64,000 nt of DNA. It comes from CBDDCX01 sp965226925 (GTDB lineage Bacteria; Gemmatimonadota; Gemmatimonadetes; Longimicrobiales; Gaopeijiaceae). The stretch's first letter is position 1, and every line of letters begins with the position of its first letter. The notes beneath the pieces were generated by a model. That model was not told the DNA's origin, ran no database searches, and saw nothing but the letters and a program-made list of their open reading frames with translations. The stretch covers positions 581,682-645,681 of the forward strand of contig CBDDEN010000010.1 of assembly GCA_965226925.1 (NCBI GenBank). The letters run 5' to 3'. The translations under genes were made by a program, and so were the position numbers. Positions 33,897 to 43,501 of the stretch are shown in pieces.

Positions 33897-34816
33897 GTGA
33901 GAAATCGCTGAAGAAGATCCTGGTCACGCTCGCCGTGCTCCTGGGACTGTGGGGCGTCTCCTCCCTGCTGTCCGGCCGCGGTGGTGGTGGGTCGGCCGAC
34001 GCGGATGGCTGTGTCTCCGAGGCCTTGGCGGGCCTGGACGGCAGCACCGTGGAGTCCGTCCGGATCGACGGGCCGCTCGCGACTCTCAGCCTCGAGCGCA
34101 GCGGTGGGGCCTGGACGGTGAACGGTTACGCCGCGGACTCGACCGCGGTCGGCCGACTCTGGGAGGCACTTTCGGGTTCGGAGGTGGGTGGCGTCGTAGC
34201 GACGAATCCGGCCAATCACGAGCGTATGGGTGTCTCGGCCGACAGCGCCTGGGTGCTCGAGTGGACGAGAACGGATGGGGAGACCTCAGGCCTGCTCGTC
34301 GGCAAGAGCGGTCCCACGTACCCCAGCGCTTACGCGCGCCGGCCGGATGAGGACCTCGTCGTCATCATTTCCGGCGACCTCAGGTCGGCCGTGACGCGAG
34401 GCGTCCTGGCCTGGCGTGACAAGACGGTGCTGCGCACCGACACCGCGGCGGTCGCCCGCGTGGTCATCGACCGCGAGGACGACTCGTATGCGCTGGAACG
34501 TACCGACGGCGTGTGGACCGTGAACGGCGAGGTAGCGGCTGCCACCGCCGTCGCCGACCTGATGCGGGAGCTCGACCTTCTGGTGGCCACCGGGTTCGTT
34601 GAAGCAGGTCACGAGGCCGAAGGGGACCCGAGGCGGCTGACCGCCTTGGACGCGGCAGGCGACACCTTGGTGACGGTGGCGATCTCCGGAACCGACGCCA
34701 CACGGCACGCCCGGGTGCGGGGGAACGACGTCGTCTTCGCGATTCCGGTGTGGCGAGCCGACCGAGTCACGCCGAGCCTGGACACGTTGCTGCCGACGGA
34801 GGATGGGGGTGGCTGA
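33893..34816 (+). CDS. DUF4340-domain protein
   Basis: 307 residues. A single N-terminal membrane anchor (ILVTLAVLLGLWGVSSLLSG) precedes repeated DUF4340 units: VRIDGPLATLSLERSGGAWT-VNGYAADS and VVIDREDDSYALERTDGVWT-VNGEVAAA. DUF4340 proteins usually follow gldG-like genes and are thought to be accessory subunits on the periplasmic side. Coupled to the preceding gene by ATGA. Last gene of the ABC operon. Confidence 0.85.
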   Translation: MSEKSLKKILVTLAVLLGLWGVSSLLSGRGGGGSADADGCVSEALAGLDGSTVESVRIDGPLATLSLERSGGAWTVNGYAADSTAVGRLWEALSGSEVGGVVATNPANHERMGVSADSAWVLEWTRTDGETSGLLVGKSGPTYPSAYARRPDEDLVVIISGDLRSAVTRGVLAWRDKTVLRTDTAAVARVVIDREDDSYALERTDGVWTVNGEVAAATAVADLMRELDLLVATGFVEAGHEAEGDPRRLTALDAAGDTLVTVAISGTDATRHARVRGNDVVFAIPVWRADRVTPSLDTLLPTEDGGG

Positions 34817-35046
34817 TCGTCGCGTGGTGACGAGCCCGGTGCGTGGGGGTCCGCGCCGATTCCCGGATCCGCCGCCGGGGGTCCGTGTATTGCGAGGGTG
34901 CCCCGCGCGTATCATCCCTTAGCGGACTCGTGCGCTCGGGGGCCACCAGAATTCGGCTACACCACACAACGATGTGGCTGCAGGGACGTGTACCCCGTGT
35001 CGGCCACCGTCCATGTTCAGGAACCCGTCACCTCAGGAGAACATCC

Positions 35047-36942
35047 GTGACACGCTCCACCGCCCCACTCGGTGCTCTGGTCCTGTCCGCCGTCTTGGTG
35101 GGCCTGATGCCGGCCGTGCCCGCCGATCTGTCCGGCCAGGAGTCGAATCCCGATTCGCTGAAGCTTCTGGCCAAGGCCAAGGACGTTCAGGCGAAGTTCG
35201 AGCGCTACCGCGAGCAGCGGATTCCCCCCGAGCTACCCACCTATGGAGGGCGTGGCTGCGACGACCTCGTGGGCCGATTCTGTCTCCGCTTCGGCAACGG
35301 TGAGGACGACGACGAGTGGCAGGTACCGGAGGAGCCGATCGAGTTCGGCATGGCCCGAGTGCAGGTCCTGAAGGATCTCGCGGAGATCGGCCAGGAAATC
35401 CCCGGGGATTCGTGGGTCTTGGGCCAGCGGGTCTACTACATGGGCGAGGTGGGCAACTGGTCCGAGGCCGAGAACCTGATCCGCCGGTGCAGCGGCGAGC
35501 AGTGGTGGTGCACGACGCTGTTGGGGTACGTGAAGCACTCCCAGGGGGACTTCGTCTTCGCCGCCCAGATCTTCGACCGCGCGATCGAACAGATGCCTCC
35601 CGACGAGGCGAAGCGTTTCCGCACGCCCACGTACCTGCTGGATCCCGGGGCGATGGACATCTACGAGGAGTCCGACGACAAGGAGGCCGCCGAGGACCGG
35701 CTCTGGCTCCTTTCCGATCCGCTTTACATGGTCGACGGCAACGACCGCAAGACCGAACAATACGCCAGGCAGGTGCTAATCCGGATGCGCTCGGAGGCCG
35801 AGAACACGTACGGCGTGGCGTGGGGTGACGACATCGAACAACTCACGCTCCGTTACGGGGCCGAGAGGGCCTGGGAGCGCGTGAAGGGACTCGTGGGACA
35901 GGGTCTGCAGGACACCCGCACCATCGTGGGCCGGCATCACCCCAAGAGCAAGGAGTTCCTTCCCCCCAAAGAAGGGCTGGTCGATCCCGCCGAGGTGGCG
36001 CCGGGAGACTGGACCATCGGCGAGATCCGGCCGTGGACCGGGTACGCGCCGCCATATGCTCCGGACTTCGATCCGCTCGAGACTCAGGTGGCGCGCTTCA
36101 GAAGGGGCGACTCTCTCCTGGTGGTCGGGGCCTTCGCGCCGGCGGTGGAGGACGTGCCGCCGGTCGACGAGCGCCGCGCCGACTTGAATCGCAATCCTCG
36201 GATCGTGAACGAGCGGCCCCCGCGGAACGAATCCCGTGGGGACCGGCAGGCGAGGCTGAACCCGTTCGGTCAGCGTGTCGAGACACCCCAGCCGATGGTG
36301 GCCGCCGAACCCGAGCCGGACGGTCCTATCCGTTCGGGGCTCTTTCTGATCGACACGGAGGATGGCGATCGCCACGAGGTCCTCGGTGAGGGTCCCGAAG
36401 GGGCCTTCCAGCTCCAGGTCGACAACGGCCGATACATCATCGGTGTCGAAGCGTTCAGCGAGGACGCCAAGCAGGCCTGGCGAGACCGGCATGGGCTTTG
36501 GCAGGACGACATCGTTCCCGGATTGGCCGCGGTCTCCGACCTGCTGATCCTCAAGGGCGGGGGTGAACTCCCCAGGACCCTGGATGAGGCGCTGCCGAGC
36601 GCCATGGCGGCTACGCGCATCCGAGCCGGAGAGGCGTTCAAGATCGCGTGGGAGTTGTACGGACTCCGCATCGGCGAGTCCGCGAGCGTGCGTATCCGCG
36701 TGGACCGGGGAGGACAGGGTCTGCTACGGCGGCTCGGCGCCTTCCTGCGGGTCCTCGAGCCCGACGCGCCGGTGGTGATGACCTACGAGGACGCCGGGCC
36801 CGACGTGCTCGGCACCGTGTTCCGGGCGGTCCAACTCAACTTGCCAGACCTGGAGCCCGGAGAGTATACCCTCACGGTGGAAATCGAGCTCTCCGGACGC
36901 GAGCCCATGGTCGTGGCACGGCCGATCATCATCGTTCCATGA
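35047..36942 (+). CDS. Secreted protein of unknown function
   Basis: 631 residues from a GTG start at 35,047, chosen because AGGAGAA lies 6-12 nt upstream and the signal peptide follows directly (TAPLGALVLSAVLVGLMPAV, cleavage near LSGQ). The mature part has TPR-like helices (RVYYMGEVGNWSEAENLIRR; SQGDFVFAAQIFDRAIEQMP), a proline-rich linker and a C-terminal beta-rich domain (AFKIAWELYGLRIGESASVR; LPDLEPGEYTLTVEIELSGR) resembling accessory domains of Gemmatimonadota secreted proteins. No catalytic motif seen. Confidence 0.65.
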   Translation: MTRSTAPLGALVLSAVLVGLMPAVPADLSGQESNPDSLKLLAKAKDVQAKFERYREQRIPPELPTYGGRGCDDLVGRFCLRFGNGEDDDEWQVPEEPIEFGMARVQVLKDLAEIGQEIPGDSWVLGQRVYYMGEVGNWSEAENLIRRCSGEQWWCTTLLGYVKHSQGDFVFAAQIFDRAIEQMPPDEAKRFRTPTYLLDPGAMDIYEESDDKEAAEDRLWLLSDPLYMVDGNDRKTEQYARQVLIRMRSEAENTYGVAWGDDIEQLTLRYGAERAWERVKGLVGQGLQDTRTIVGRHHPKSKEFLPPKEGLVDPAEVAPGDWTIGEIRPWTGYAPPYAPDFDPLETQVARFRRGDSLLVVGAFAPAVEDVPPVDERRADLNRNPRIVNERPPRNESRGDRQARLNPFGQRVETPQPMVAAEPEPDGPIRSGLFLIDTEDGDRHEVLGEGPEGAFQLQVDNGRYIIGVEAFSEDAKQAWRDRHGLWQDDIVPGLAAVSDLLILKGGGELPRTLDEALPSAMAATRIRAGEAFKIAWELYGLRIGESASVRIRVDRGGQGLLRRLGAFLRVLEPDAPVVMTYEDAGPDVLGTVFRAVQLNLPDLEPGEYTLTVEIELSGREPMVVARPIIIVP

Positions 36943-37018
36943 GGGTCCATGAAGATACGGCTGTACGCCCAACCGCCCGGGTGGGGCTCCATGCTCATCG
37001 AGGTGGATCTTCCGGAGT

Positions 37019-37135
37019 GTGACGGCACCGATGTTCTTCATCGCCACGGGCAGCATGGCCAACATCGGCGGGGCGGCTACGGCTCCGGTCGTGGCGGGCA
37101 TCTACCACCCCGCAATGGCGCCGGTCGGGCTTCTC
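37019..37135 (+). pseudogene. Short fragment of a DUF819-like membrane protein
   Basis: About 39 codons reading FFIATGSMANIGGAATAPVV then AGIYHPAMAPVGLLM, a signature helix of DUF819 transporters (SANIGG-ATAP). Nothing before or after belongs to the family; the frame continues directly into IS5 transposase sequence. A relic, probably cut by the IS5-type element. Confidence 0.5.
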
Positions 37136-37800
37136 ATGAACTTCCGTCACCTGCTGGAGACGCAGGGCTTGGGGATGGGGTTGTTCGAGGAGCAATACGC
37201 ATCTGGCGTCTCTCGGGCATCTGAAGACGGGGACGATCGTGGATGCGAGCATCATTGACGCGCCGTCGTCGACGAAGAACCGCAGGGGAGAACGGGATCC
37301 GGAGATGCACCAGACGAAGAAGGGAAACCAGTGGTACTTCGGGATGAAGGCGCATATCGGGGTGGACGCCGAATCGGGTCTGGGCACAGCTTGGCGACGA
37401 CGGCCGCCAACGCGGCGGACGTGACGCAGGCGTGCGTGCTGCTCATGGTGACGAGACGGAGGCATGGGGCGACGCGGGCTACCAGGGTGTGGACAAGCGC
37501 CCGGAGAACAGGGGTTGCGACGTCGCCTGGCAGGTGGCGATGAAGCCGGGCAAGCGTCGCCTGCTCGATCGGGACGGCGCCGAGGCGGCGGCCGAGAAGC
37601 GCAAGGCATCGGTGCGGGCGAAGGTGGAGCATCCGTTCTTGTATGTGAAGCGGCGCTTCGGGTCGGTAAGGTGCGCTACCGGGGACTGGCGAAGAACACG
37701 CAGCGCATCGCGTTGCTGCTCGGGTTCTCGAATCTGCTCATCGCTGGCCGCTACGCGGGATGCTCGCGGGCTGACGCGTCCGGAGCCCGGAGGGCCTACT
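37136..37800 (+). pseudogene. IS5-family transposase remnant
   Basis: Pieces in three frames: NFRHLLETQGLG, then TIVDASIIDAPSSTKNRRGE and MHQTKKGNQWYFGMKAHIGV, then ATTAANAADVTQACVLL, GDAGYQGVDKRPENRGCDVA, AVEHPFLYVKRRFG-like and YRGLAKNTQRIALLLGFSNL. The order matches an IS5 transposase C-terminal two-thirds. At least three frameshifts and no N-terminus, so inactive. No terminal repeats found. Confidence 0.8.
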
Positions 37801-37841
37801 AGGGCTTGTCCGGCCCCCAGGGCGCGCGACCTGCTCCATTT

Positions 37842-38582
37842 TCAACGATTGAGTCCGCCGTCCACGAGGACGCCCTGTCCCGTGACGTACTGGGCCTCCG
37901 CAGAGAGAAGAAACGCGACGACCCCGGCGATCTCGTCCACGGACCCCGGCCGACCGGCTGGAATGCTGTCCACCAACGCCTCCGACCACTCCCAGTTGCT
38001 CAGGTAGCCCGGCAGCACGTCGTTCATGCGGATTCCGTCCCGCGCGTACCGATCGGCGTAGAGCTTGGTGAACTGAGCCAGCGCCGCCCGGATGGCGGAC
38101 GACGTCGGATACGCATAAGACGCTTCACGGGCCGCAAAAGCCGAGATGTTGACGATCGCCCCTCCCCCCTGCTCCCTCATCGGCTCCGTGACCAGCCGGG
38201 CCATGCGGATCACATTGAGAAGGTACAGGTCCAGGGTCGCGTGCCAGTCCTGGTCGGTGATGTCGAGAAGGTGCGCCTCGACGGTAGGATCGTAGCGTCG
38301 CCCCGTCGGATCGCTGGAGCCCGGCGCGTGGCCAGTGTTGTTCACGATTCCATCGATCCGACCGAATCGGTCGAGGGCCAGCGCGACCAGCGCCGCCAGG
38401 TCGTCCGGTTCATCGACGGAGCCTTGGAAGCCCACGGCGCCCAGGTCCGACGCCAGATCCAGGACCGCTTCGGAGCGCGCCATTATCAACAGGCGATGAC
38501 CTCGGTCGGCAAGCGTCCGGGCGCAGGCCTCGCCGATGCCGCTGCTCGCCGCGGTTACGATCGTGACCGGACTCTCCCTCAT
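37842..38582 (-). CDS. SDR-family oxidoreductase with atypical YxxxS motif
   Basis: 246 residues from MRESPVTIVTAASSGIGEAC. The Rossmann nucleotide motif TAASSGIG, NNTG and VNIS are in place. The catalytic site reads SYAYPTSSAIRAALAQF, so the Lys usual four residues after Tyr is replaced by Ser. A subgroup of FabG-like SDRs shares this YPTSS signature. The end GVVAFLLSAEAQYVTGQGVL then VDGG is standard. Likely NAD(P)-binding; catalytic competence uncertain. Start 38,582 chosen because it directly precedes the fold. Confidence 0.8.
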   Translation of the reverse strand: MRESPVTIVTAASSGIGEACARTLADRGHRLLIMARSEAVLDLASDLGAVGFQGSVDEPDDLAALVALALDRFGRIDGIVNNTGHAPGSSDPTGRRYDPTVEAHLLDITDQDWHATLDLYLLNVIRMARLVTEPMREQGGGAIVNISAFAAREASYAYPTSSAIRAALAQFTKLYADRYARDGIRMNDVLPGYLSNWEWSEALVDSIPAGRPGSVDEIAGVVAFLLSAEAQYVTGQGVLVDGGLNR

Positions 38583-38751
38583 GTGCTCGCCTCTCGCTCC
38601 GCCATCCCCGAAAGCCCCCTTTCCCGCTCTGACAGTCATCGAATGTGCGTGGAAGATACGCCATCACACACATGCGGACAGCGGGTGCCTACCTCGACAT
38701 CGACCCTATACCTGCGACAGGGGTCAGATCGTTCGACCGTGTGGGCTACCG

Positions 38752-40074
38752 CTAGCCGATCACCCCTCTGTGGCGCGCGGGATCACCCCCGTACCCCGGG
38801 AAGATCCGATTCACGTGCTCGGCACCCAGATGACTCGAGACCACCTCCGCGAACACGTCGCGGAAGTCCGTTGTGACGGCCAGGTCGCGACCCTCGTAGA
38901 GCTGCTCGCGCTCGAGACCCGGCCAGTCACCGAGGATGCGACCGCCCTTCACGGGCCCGCCCACAGCCAGCATGCAGTTCGCATGCCCGTGATCCGTGCC
39001 GCCCGATCCGTTTTCCGCGACGGTACGTCCGAATTCGGACATGGTCAGGATCACGACGTCCTCCATGCGGTCGCCGAGGTCGTCGTATAGAGCCCGGATG
39101 CCCCGACCGAGCTGCCCGAGGCGGCCGGCCAGCTGCCCCTGTGCGCCGCCCTGGCGCACGTGCGTATCCCAGCCGCCGAGATCCGCGAAGGCGATCTCCA
39201 CGCCCACGTCCGCCTTTACGAGCTGTGCGATCTGACGGAGAGACCGACCGAAGTCTCCGTTCGGGTATTCGGCTCCACCCGACGGCTCGTAGCGACCGGG
39301 GTCGAGGGTCTCCAGGATGCGCACTGCCTCGAACGCCTCATCGGCGGCGGACGAAAGGGCGTCTCCCCTCTCCGTGCGGTAGAGACGCCGGAACGCCGAT
39401 CCCACCTGATCGTCCCGTTGCACGCCGAAGTCGCTCAGGTTCGGGATGGCCAGGGCCGGATGACCGCCCTGCAGAGCCCGGGGCAGGGCGCTCGTCAGCG
39501 AGACCCCCCTCAGGGACGGGACGGTGGCCATCGCCACCTGTCCGACGGCGTGGTCCGCGGCGTGGGCGGCGGCGTCCTCGAGTGTGCGGCCTCCGCACTC
39601 AGCGCAGCCGGTGTCCTGAAGCACCCTGTTGAGCCACCCGTCGCTCGTCGACCTCACACCGGGCGTTCCCGTTTCCATGAAGTCCTGGGCGTCGAAATGG
39701 GAGCGGGTCGGGTGGGGTGATCCGACGGCGTGGACGACGGCCATCTCGCTTCGCCGGTAGAGCTCATCGAGGGGCTTGAGCGCCGGGTGCAGCCCGAAGA
39801 ACCCGTCCAGATCGAGAGCGCTTCCCTCCCGGGAGCCGGGAGCCTGAATCCCGATGCTGCGACGCGAGTCGTAATAGCCCCGCTCTCCGAAGGGAACCAC
39901 CATCGACAGCCCGTCGACGGCTCCCCGCTGAAAGATGCATATGAGCGTCTTCTTCCGGTCCGAACCCCGGGTGCCCGACATCAGGGGTTGGAGCAGGAAG
40001 TCGGGCGGTAGCCCGAGAGCCAGGAAGGCCAATGCACCCTGTTTGACGAAAACTCGTCGCTCTATGTCGTTCAT
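38752..40074 (-). CDS. DUF1501-domain protein, Tat-exported
   Basis: 440 residues. The N-terminal ERRVFVKQGALAFLALGLP is a twin-arginine-type leader. The DUF1501 core includes FQRGAVDGLSMVVPFGE, SHFDAQDFMETGTPG, DLGGWDTHVRQGG, LTMSEFGRTVAENGSGGTDHGHAN-like metal site and GRILGDWPGL. Sulfatase-like fold, function unknown. Its ATG overlaps the stop of the DUF1800 gene, and the two almost always occur together. Confidence 0.88.
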   Translation of the reverse strand: MNDIERRVFVKQGALAFLALGLPPDFLLQPLMSGTRGSDRKKTLICIFQRGAVDGLSMVVPFGERGYYDSRRSIGIQAPGSREGSALDLDGFFGLHPALKPLDELYRRSEMAVVHAVGSPHPTRSHFDAQDFMETGTPGVRSTSDGWLNRVLQDTGCAECGGRTLEDAAAHAADHAVGQVAMATVPSLRGVSLTSALPRALQGGHPALAIPNLSDFGVQRDDQVGSAFRRLYRTERGDALSSAADEAFEAVRILETLDPGRYEPSGGAEYPNGDFGRSLRQIAQLVKADVGVEIAFADLGGWDTHVRQGGAQGQLAGRLGQLGRGIRALYDDLGDRMEDVVILTMSEFGRTVAENGSGGTDHGHANCMLAVGGPVKGGRILGDWPGLEREQLYEGRDLAVTTDFRDVFAEVVSSHLGAEHVNRIFPGYGGDPARHRGVIG

Positions 40075-41827
40075 CAGTGCCTCTGGAATTCAGGTGAGCC
40101 GAGAATCAAGCCAAGAGCACGGACGCCGCCTTCGTTCTCCTCCTGGGGAGGATTCGCCTGGAGGTCCTCCAGGATGACGGCCACGAGCTCCGACGGCTCG
40201 CTGGTCGGAAGCAGTGCGTTTACGAGGCCCGGGAGGCCGTCTCCTCCCCTCTTGTGGATCTCCCCGAACAGGAGATCGCCGTCGGGTCCCACACCCCGAA
40301 GTTCACCGGTCACGTAAGCGGTTGCGAAGTTCATGCGGGTCAGCATGGCTCCGCTCGAGGCCCACTGGGCGCTCGTCTCCGGGTATCCCGTCGGGGGCTC
40401 CGCCAGGTAGGGTGCCTCGCCCAGGGAGCGTAGTGGCTCCACGAGAACCCGTGCGTTCGGCATGCGGCCGTGGGTCATGCGGAGCGTGCTGGCCACGAGC
40501 AGGAAGGGGGATTTCACGCGGTTGCCCACGACAGCCGTGCCGTAGAATTCGTCCGCCGTAAACAGCGCCCTCGTCACCTCCCGTAGATCACCGCCTGTAG
40601 CCAGGAAGACGTCGGCCAGGTGGTCCACGAGGGCGGTGGGGGGCTCGTCCGCCACGAACCGGGTGGCCAGCTGGGTCGCCACATGCCGGGCGGTGGAGGG
40701 GTGGCGGGCGAGCATGCGAATCAGCTCGACACCCTCCTCATGGCCGCCGCCCGCATCGAAGACATGGGCCATGACCGTCTTCTCACCCGAGTCATGCAGC
40801 TCCGAGCGAAACCGGAACCGGTATGCTTCCTGGTAGTCGATGTCCGGCAGCACGAGGCGCCCGTCCTCGTAGGACGCGCGGGCCTGACGCATGTCCATGC
40901 GGTTCCCGGCCTGCTGGAAGGTCCAGCCCGTGAGGATGCGCGCGACGTCGACGACGTCCGCCTGGGTGTAGCCTCCGTCTACGCCCAGCGTGTGAAGCTC
41001 CATGAGCTCACGGGCATAGTTTTCGTTGAGGCCCGCCCGGCGGCGGCGCTGCTCCGCGTCCATGCGTTGCATGGCGCGCTCCCGGGCCTGGGCGGGCATC
41101 CTGCGCAGCCGCCCTGCAATGGCGTCGCGGCGTTCCCGAGCTTGACGAGAGCTATCGGGGGCCACGCTCTGGAAGTTGTCGAGGTAGAAGAGCATGGCCG
41201 GATGCTGGGCGGTAGCGAGGACCATGTCCTCGAACTTCCCGAATACGTGGGGCCGAATGGCGTTTCTTTCGTAGTCCGGGATCAGCCACCGGGTTGCGCC
41301 CTTGCCCCAAAAGACGTTGAAGTGGTCGAACCAGAAGGCCGTCATCATCTCCTCGAGCTGTCGCTCGGAGTGAACGGCTCTCGTGAGACGGGCGGTGGCC
41401 AGGTCGGCCAGGATCCGTCCGGGGCTGTGCTCGCCCAGCTCGCGGCGAAGACTGCGCCGCTCACTCTTGGGGAGCGAGTCGTCTTGAGCGAGCTCTCTGA
41501 GGGGCTGGAGCACCTGACCGGGAGGGTACTCGCTCAGCAGCTCGGCAAGGCTCATGGACGCTACCGGAGCCGTGGCGAGCAAGGGTGTGAGCGCCGAGTC
41601 GTCGATGCGCTCGGGATGCAGCTGCCGATCCAACCAGCCGGTGATCCCGGCCGAGAACACCGCGTCGATGTCCTGGGGCCGAGGGCCGTAGGTGGCCTCT
41701 GCAGGAGATGCACCCCCTGGGCCCGGTCCAGGCCTGCGGCGTCCTGGGCTGATGCCGCCCTAGCCTTGGCCACGCCGGGGAGTACGGTGACTGCTATGTA
41801 GAGCGAGGCTCTTGCGAGTGCGCTCAT
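40074..41827 (-). pseudogene. DUF1800-domain protein, single-base frameshift near the N-terminus
   Basis: The first frame (Met 41,827) gives the signal MSALARASLYIAVTVLPGVA then DRAQGVHLLQR. The second continues TYGPRPQDIDAVFSAGITGW and runs 528 codons to the stop, with LATARLTRAVHSERQLEEMM, TAFWFDHFNVFWGKG, NENYARELMELHTLGVDGGY and LARHPSTARHVATQLATRFV, all classic DUF1800. The break lies at about 41,694-41,702, where one missing G restores HLLQR-ATYGPRP. The long intact remainder favours a consensus error or a recent mutation. Function unknown, exported, paired with DUF1501. Confidence 0.82.
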
Positions 41828-41859
41828 TGCGGAACTCCAGATAGGGTGGCTTTGCATAC

Positions 41860-42114
41860 CTAGATGGGTGGGGCGTCCTTCACGTTAAACGTGCGTTCCG
41901 TGCCGCTCACGTCGAGGGTCACGATTTCACCCTCTGGCGTGCGATGTTCGAGCCACCGGACTCTACTCACCGTCCGGGATGCATCCCACGTCGTGGCGTA
42001 CACGGGTCGGTTCTCGATCAGGGCCCCCCTTCGGCCCACCGCACCAAACTGTGGGCCCGTCCACGCCGGCGCCGTCCCAGCCTGACGCCGCTCTATCCGC
42101 TGGTCCAGCACCAC
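41860..42114 (-). CDS. Hypothetical small ORF, possibly a gene remnant
   Basis: 84 codons with a plausible beta-rich end SRVRWLEHRTPEGEIVTLDV. No family, signal peptide or ribosome-binding site recognised; it may be the 3' end of a decayed gene. Confidence 0.25.
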   Translation of the reverse strand: MVLDQRIERRQAGTAPAWTGPQFGAVGRRGALIENRPVYATTWDASRTVSRVRWLEHRTPEGEIVTLDVSGTERTFNVKDAPPI

Positions 42115-42274
42115 CTCGAGACCCCCTTCGTCGCACAGGCCGCCGAGCAGACCCTATGGGGTACGAGGTCCCTCCGTGGGGGGATCCAGCGCGAGAGCCT
42201 CTCCAGCGGCTCGAGCGGAGCCAACACGAGCGCGGTGCGTCCGTGGAGGTCGGGCTCGGGGAGGCGATAGAGGT
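42115..42274 (-). pseudogene. Possible IS91-type transposase fragment
   Basis: On the minus strand LPEPDLHGRTALVLAPLEPL then ERLSRWIPPRRDLVPHR resembles the conserved segment of IS91 (Y2) transposases around the L-ER-L-P-PR-H motif. Only about 45 codons, no catalytic tyrosines. The match is by eye and weak. Confidence 0.3.
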
Positions 42275-42913
42275 TCAGCCTTCCCGATACAGAGCCCGCA
42301 TTGCCTCGACGTCGGCGGTGGAGAACGGCGAGGCGCCCCGGATGTCGTCCCGCCCTAGCAGCTTCTCCCGGAAGCGCCGGAAGTAGGCGACGAAGTCGCC
42401 GCCGTACTGGAAGGAATACATGATGTCGGCGAACGAGGCCGTGTGCACGAGCCCGAAGGCATGGCCCAGCTCGTGCACGCAGGTCAGGTACACGATCGTG
42501 TCCCTGAACAGGGGGTCGACCCTGGCCGCGGCCGCGATGTCGGGTCCGAGCCCTTCGGTGTCGGGCAGCACGAAGACATCGGTGGCCACGCGCCCATCGA
42601 CGACGCGCCTCTGCATCTCGCCGTACAAGCCGCCGAGCGCAGGCACCCAGTAGATCCGGATCGTCGCCGTCGCCTCGGGCCCGGGCGTGACCTGGAGGTG
42701 TGGATCGACCTGACTCGCCCACGCTTCGATGGCCCAGGCCGCCAGGACCTCGTCGCCCTCCCGGAACCCCGACTCGGCCGAACCCTGCGCGACGAAGTAG
42801 GTGATCGGTGCGGAACGCTCGAAGGCCGGGTGCTGCGCGACCCCTGGTGCGGCCGTGGCCAGCACCGTGACGAAGCCGAGGGCGGCGACCCGGAGGGGAC
42901 GGAAGCTCTGCAT
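42275..42913 (-). CDS. Secreted metzincin-type zinc metalloprotease
   Basis: 212 residues. Signal peptide MQSFRPLRVAALGFVTVLAT, cleaved near GVAQ. The zinc site HELGHAFGLVH (HExxHxxGxxH) is followed 6-7 residues later by the Met-turn DIMYS, as in matrixin/M10-like metzincins. The C-terminus has FSTADVEAMRALY, typical of M10A/M57-like proteases. Single catalytic domain, probably periplasmic or secreted. No obvious operon partners. Confidence 0.85.
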   Translation of the reverse strand: MQSFRPLRVAALGFVTVLATAAPGVAQHPAFERSAPITYFVAQGSAESGFREGDEVLAAWAIEAWASQVDPHLQVTPGPEATATIRIYWVPALGGLYGEMQRRVVDGRVATDVFVLPDTEGLGPDIAAAARVDPLFRDTIVYLTCVHELGHAFGLVHTASFADIMYSFQYGGDFVAYFRRFREKLLGRDDIRGASPFSTADVEAMRALYREG

Positions 42914-42972
42914 ACGGGGAAAGTCGACTCAGCGGCGGCCGCCGGCAAGCACTGAATGGCGAGACGCTCGCC

Positions 42973-43060
42973 TCACCCCTCGCGCAGGGCGACGGAGGGG
43001 TCGAAGACCGTCAGCGCGGCCTGCCGTGAGACATCGCCTGCGCCTCGCAGACGTGGCTGG
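42973..43060 (-). pseudogene. C-terminal scrap of an ADOP/MacB-type permease
   Basis: About 28 codons ending QAALTVFDPSVALREG at a stop, like the invariant end of ADOP/FtsX-family permeases (DP-VALRE). Nothing upstream in frame is recognisable. Low weight because it is short. Confidence 0.35.
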
Positions 43061-43501
43061 GCCGTTTTCCGAGTCGGACGGGAGAGACCTTGCGACTGCC
43101 TGAAGTGTGACCGACGCGTGGCCGAAATTGCGGTCGTCTTCAGGTGGCAACAGCAGAGGGTCCGACGAAGTCCGGTCGTGTCTCATCTGCGCCGTTTGAC
43201 GCCGCGCGAGATCGAGCCTTCAAGCATGAAGCTTCGCCATCTGCTCAGGGATTCGCCATCTGCTCAGGGATAGGAATTCACTCTTCCTTGCATGGCCAGA
43301 CGGTGAGTGGGCACCTTGGCCCGGACACGGCCGTGCGAGCGAGCGTTCCTGGGTGTCTCGGCTCGCCCAAGTCCGATGCCGGACTCCGAAAGGGCCTTTG
43401 TTCGCCTATCCTCTAGAACCCTGGTTGATAGGAACCTGTCAACCATCAGTGTAGGCCATGTGTAAAGGACCAGGTTAGGCTGTACCGATTGTACGGCTGA
43501 C
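43061..43501. other. Non-coding stretch before the DinB gene
   Basis: About 440 bp with no supported gene on either strand. It holds the 19-bp tandem repeat at 43,233-43,270 and a hairpin GGTTGA-AGG/CCT-TCAACC at about 43,422-43,443. Confidence 0.4.
43233..43270. repeat. 19-bp tandem repeat, two copies
   Basis: TTCGCCATCTGCTCAGGGA occurs twice in perfect tandem (43,233-43,251 and 43,252-43,270). Confidence 0.9.

Noticed and set aside
37806..38876. 356-codon plus-strand frame across the SDR gene
   Set aside because: No start context and no recognisable domain; the minus-strand SDR motifs explain the region.
43422..43450. A further IS3 end (GGAACCTGTCAAC) before the DinB gene
   Set aside because: Only 13 bp match, explained equally by the local hairpin; no other IS sequence is nearby.
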